In this document: positions 61,500-64,000 of the stretch, in pieces
How positions within the stretch are numbered: position 1 is the stretch's first letter
Layout: each line of letters begins with the position of its first letter
DNA from: an uncultured Agathobacter sp.
GTDB taxonomy: Bacteria; Bacillota; Clostridia; Lachnospirales; Lachnospiraceae
DNA length: 64,000 bases
Direction of reading: 5' to 3'
Assembly (NCBI GenBank): GCA_934359755.1
Contig: CAKRLV010000010.1
Span: 33,713 to 97,712, forward strand
Notes under the pieces: model-generated
What the model saw: only the letters and a program-made list of their open reading frames with translations
Database searches by the model: none
What the model was told of the DNA's origin: nothing
Made by a program: the position numbers and the translations under genes

Positions 61500-64000
61500 A
61501 TGGCAAATAAGTGGGTTTATACCTTCAAAGAAGGTAATATGTCCATGCGTAACTTACTCGGTGGTAAGGGCGCAAACCTTGCAGAGATGACTGAGATTGG
61601 TCTTCCAGTACCACAGGGATTTACAATTACAACTGAGGCTTGTACACAGTACTATGAGGATGGTCGTAAGATTAATGATGAGATCATGGCTCAGACTATG
61701 GACGGCGTAAAATGGATGGAAGAAGTAAACGGAAAGAAGTTTGGAGATCTTAAGAATCCTCTTCTTGTTTCTGTACGTTCAGGAGCTAGAGCTTCAATGC
61801 CAGGTATGATGGATACAATCCTTAACCTTGGTCTTAACGACGAAGTAGTAGCAGCTATGATCGCTGGTAACCCAGATCCAGCATTTGAGCGTTTCGTATA
61901 TGATTCATATAGACGTTTCATCCAGATGTTCTCTGACGTTGTTATGGAAGTAGGAAAGAAATACTTTGAGCAGCTCATCGATAAGATGAAAGAGGATAGA
62001 GGAGTTAAATTTGACGTAGACCTTACAGCAGCTGACCTTAAAGAGTTAGCAGAGCAGTTCAAGGCTGAGTACAAGAATCAGTTAGGATCAGATTTCCCTT
62101 CAGATCCTGTAGAGCAGTTAAAGCTTGCTATCGAAGCTGTATTCCGTTCATGGGATAACCCACGTGCAAATGTATATAGAAGAGATAATGATATCCCTTA
62201 TTCATGGGGAACAGCTGTTAACGTAATGCCAATGGTATTCGGTAACTTAAATAATGAGTCTGGAACAGGTGTTGCATTTACTCGTGATCCTGCAACTGGT
62301 GAGAACAAGCTTATGGGTGAGTTCCTTATCAATGCACAGGGTGAGGACGTAGTTGCCGGAGTTCGTACTCCAATGCCAATCGCTCAGATGGAGCAGGAGT
62401 TCCCAGAGGCTTATGCTGAGTTCCTTAAAGTATGTGAGACTCTTGAGAACCATTACCATGACATGCAGGATATGGAGTTCACTGTTGAGAACAAGAAGTT
62501 ATACATGCTTCAGTGTCGTAACGGAAAGAGAACAGCTCCAGCTGCACTTAAGATCGCTTGCGATTTAGTAGATGAGGGACATAAGACTCCAGAAGAGGCA
62601 GTTGCTATGATAGACCCTCGTAACCTTGATACATTATTACATCCACAGTTTGATGCTGCTGCACTTAAAGCTGCAACTCCACTTGGAAAAGGTCTTGGAG
62701 CATCTCCAGGAGCTGCTTGTGGTAAAGTTGTATTTACAGCTGATGATGCTGAGGCTTGGGCTGAAAGAGGAGAGAAGGTAGTTCTTGTACGTCTTGAGAC
62801 ATCTCCAGAAGATATCACAGGAATGAAGGCTGCTCAGGGTATCCTTACAGTTCGTGGTGGTATGACATCACACGCAGCCGTAGTTGCACGTGGTATGGGA
62901 ACATGCTGTGTATCTGGTTGTGGAGACATCGCTATGGATGAAGAGAACAAGAAGTTCACACTTGCTGGACAGACATTCACAGAGGGATCAGAGATCTCTA
63001 TCGATGGTACAACAGGTAACATCTATGCTGGACTTATCCCAACAGTTGATGCTTCAATCGCTGGAGAGTTCGGACGTGTTATGGCTTGGGCTGACGAGTT
63101 CAGAACACTTAAAGTTCGTACAAACGCTGATACACCAGCTGATGCTAAGAAAGCTCGTGAGCTTGGTGCAGAAGGAATCGGACTTTGCCGTACAGAGCAT
63201 ATGTTCTTCGAGGAAGACAGAATTGCTGCATTCCGTGAGATGATCTGTTCTGATACAGTAGAAGAGAGAGAAGCAGCTCTTGATAAGATTCTTCCATACC
63301 AGCAGGGAGACTTCGAGAAGTTATATGAAGCTCTTGAAGGATGCCCAGTTACAATTCGTTTCCTTGATCCACCACTTCACGAGTTCGTTCCTACAGAGGA
63401 AGCTGATATCGAGAAGCTTGCTAAGGCTCAGGGTAAGACAGTTGAAGAGATTAAGACAATCATCGATAGCTTACATGAGTTCAACCCAATGATGGGACAC
63501 AGAGGATGCCGTCTTGCTGTTACTTATCCAGAAATTGCTAAGATGCAGACAAAGGCTGTTATCCGTGCAGCTATCAATACAAAGAAAGCTCATCCAGATT
63601 GGGCAGTAGAGCCAGAGATCATGATTCCATTAGTTTGTGAGCTCAAAGAGCTTAAGTTCGTTAAGAAGGTAGTTGTTGAGACTGCTGACGCTGAGATCGC
63701 TGCTGCTGGTGTTGATCTTAAATACCATGTTGGTACAATGATCGAGATTCCAAGAGCTGCTCTTACAGCTGATGAGATCGCTACAGAGGCTGATTTCTTC
63801 TGCTTCGGTACAAACGACCTTACACAGATGACATTTGGATTCTCTCGTGATGATGCAGGTAAGTTCTTAAATGCATACTATGATGAGAAGATCTTCGAGA
63901 ATGATCCATTTGCTAAGCTTGATCAGACAGGTGTTGGTAAGTTAATGGAGACAGCTATTAAGCTTGGTAAGCCAGTTAACCCTAACCTTCATGTTGGTAT
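61500..64000 (+). CDS. ppdK: Pyruvate, phosphate dikinase (3' end beyond the window)
   Basis: PPDK interconverts phosphoenolpyruvate + AMP + PPi and pyruvate + ATP + phosphate, which supports PPi-linked glycolysis in anaerobes. The frame is open to the window end: 833 codons of about 875. It has the N-terminal nucleotide-binding domain (LLGGKGANLAEM, SVRSGARASMPGMMDTILNLG), the swivelling phosphohistidine domain with GGMTSHAAVVARG (His458), and most of the PEP barrel (FCFGTNDLTQMTFG). The final loop with the catalytic cysteine lies outside. The start ATG follows an ideal AGGAGG. Codon use is that of a highly expressed gene. Confidence 0.97.
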   Translation, partial: MANKWVYTFKEGNMSMRNLLGGKGANLAEMTEIGLPVPQGFTITTEACTQYYEDGRKINDEIMAQTMDGVKWMEEVNGKKFGDLKNPLLVSVRSGARASMPGMMDTILNLGLNDEVVAAMIAGNPDPAFERFVYDSYRRFIQMFSDVVMEVGKKYFEQLIDKMKEDRGVKFDVDLTAADLKELAEQFKAEYKNQLGSDFPSDPVEQLKLAIEAVFRSWDNPRANVYRRDNDIPYSWGTAVNVMPMVFGNLNNESGTGVAFTRDPATGENKLMGEFLINAQGEDVVAGVRTPMPIAQMEQEFPEAYAEFLKVCETLENHYHDMQDMEFTVENKKLYMLQCRNGKRTAPAALKIACDLVDEGHKTPEEAVAMIDPRNLDTLLHPQFDAAALKAATPLGKGLGASPGAACGKVVFTADDAEAWAERGEKVVLVRLETSPEDITGMKAAQGILTVRGGMTSHAAVVARGMGTCCVSGCGDIAMDEENKKFTLAGQTFTEGSEISIDGTTGNIYAGLIPTVDASIAGEFGRVMAWADEFRTLKVRTNADTPADAKKARELGAEGIGLCRTEHMFFEEDRIAAFREMICSDTVEEREAALDKILPYQQGDFEKLYEALEGCPVTIRFLDPPLHEFVPTEEADIEKLAKAQGKTVEEIKTIIDSLHEFNPMMGHRGCRLAVTYPEIAKMQTKAVIRAAINTKKAHPDWAVEPEIMIPLVCELKELKFVKKVVVETADAEIAAAGVDLKYHVGTMIEIPRAALTADEIATEADFFCFGTNDLTQMTFGFSRDDAGKFLNAYYDEKIFENDPFAKLDQTGVGKLMETAIKLGKPVNPNLHVG

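Overview
The window reads as a continuous piece of low-GC Gram-positive chromosome from an anaerobic, spore-lineage member of the Clostridia. The family is most likely Lachnospiraceae, and Lachnospira (Eubacterium) eligens or a close relative would fit the base composition and gene order; this placement is inferred from gene content, not from a database match. Supporting signs are gpr and spoIIP sporulation genes, ATP/PPi-economy pyruvate phosphate dikinase, strong AGGAGG ribosome sites, some TTG starts, and the conserved Firmicutes order comEC-holA-rpsT-gpr-spoIIP-lepA-hemW-hrcA-grpE-dnaK-dnaJ-prmA-rsmE-mtaB. No transposase, phage gene, CRISPR array, rRNA or tRNA gene was seen.

Layout. 1-5575: the end of a protein with a Cys-rich hexapeptide repeat, then argG divergent from argC-(GNAT)-argB-argD, with a likely ArgR operator between the two promoters. 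5581-12748: one apparent operon with a ComEA-like lipoprotein, a response regulator, a histidine kinase, a GerMN lipoprotein, comEC and holA. 12784-15276: rpsT on the opposite strand, then gpr and spoIIP. 15300-19416: a nucleoside catabolism operon, udp-cdd-deoC-deoB-add. 19537-22508: lepA-hemW. 22538-28145: the CIRCE-controlled hrcA-grpE-dnaK-dnaJ chaperone block, followed by a coiled-coil protein with a small J-like domain. 28223-34002: prmA, rsmE, a cysteine desulfurase, thiI, an HPr-like gene on the other strand, and mtaB. 34096-39144: ireB-ruvX-DUF1292-rnj-(short MltG-like)-O-methyltransferase-U32, which parallels the Bacillus yrzL-yrrK-yrzB-yrrL-yrrM-yrrN/O block. 39145-42146: asnB and aroC on the minus strand. 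42534-44050: tgt-yajC. 44265-48808: leuB-ilvD-ilvB. 48953-52985: serC-serA, a small membrane protein and a DUF1015 protein. 53036-58831: an MscS channel, an M16C peptidase, era, yqzL-like and recO. 59071-64000: an unknown lipoprotein, glycyl-tRNA synthetase and most of ppdK, which runs off the end.

How it fits together. Most genes are core housekeeping: amino-acid synthesis (Arg, Leu/Ile/Val, Ser, Asn, chorismate), translation and tRNA modification (lepA, prmA, rsmE, mtaB, tgt, thiI, glyQS), protein folding, and competence/recombination (comEA, comEC, ruvX, recO).

The least ordinary features are non-coding. A 153-bp element at 42224-42376 has 14-bp terminal inverted repeats and several internal hairpins. 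Its left half recurs inverted near 51243-51340 and its right half recurs at 58889-58943. The latter two copies each lie just upstream of a nearly identical promoter that drives an unknown envelope protein. Several hairpins overlap expression signals: terminator-like stems overlie the hrcA promoter, the asnB ribosome site and the stop codon of the 90-residue membrane protein.
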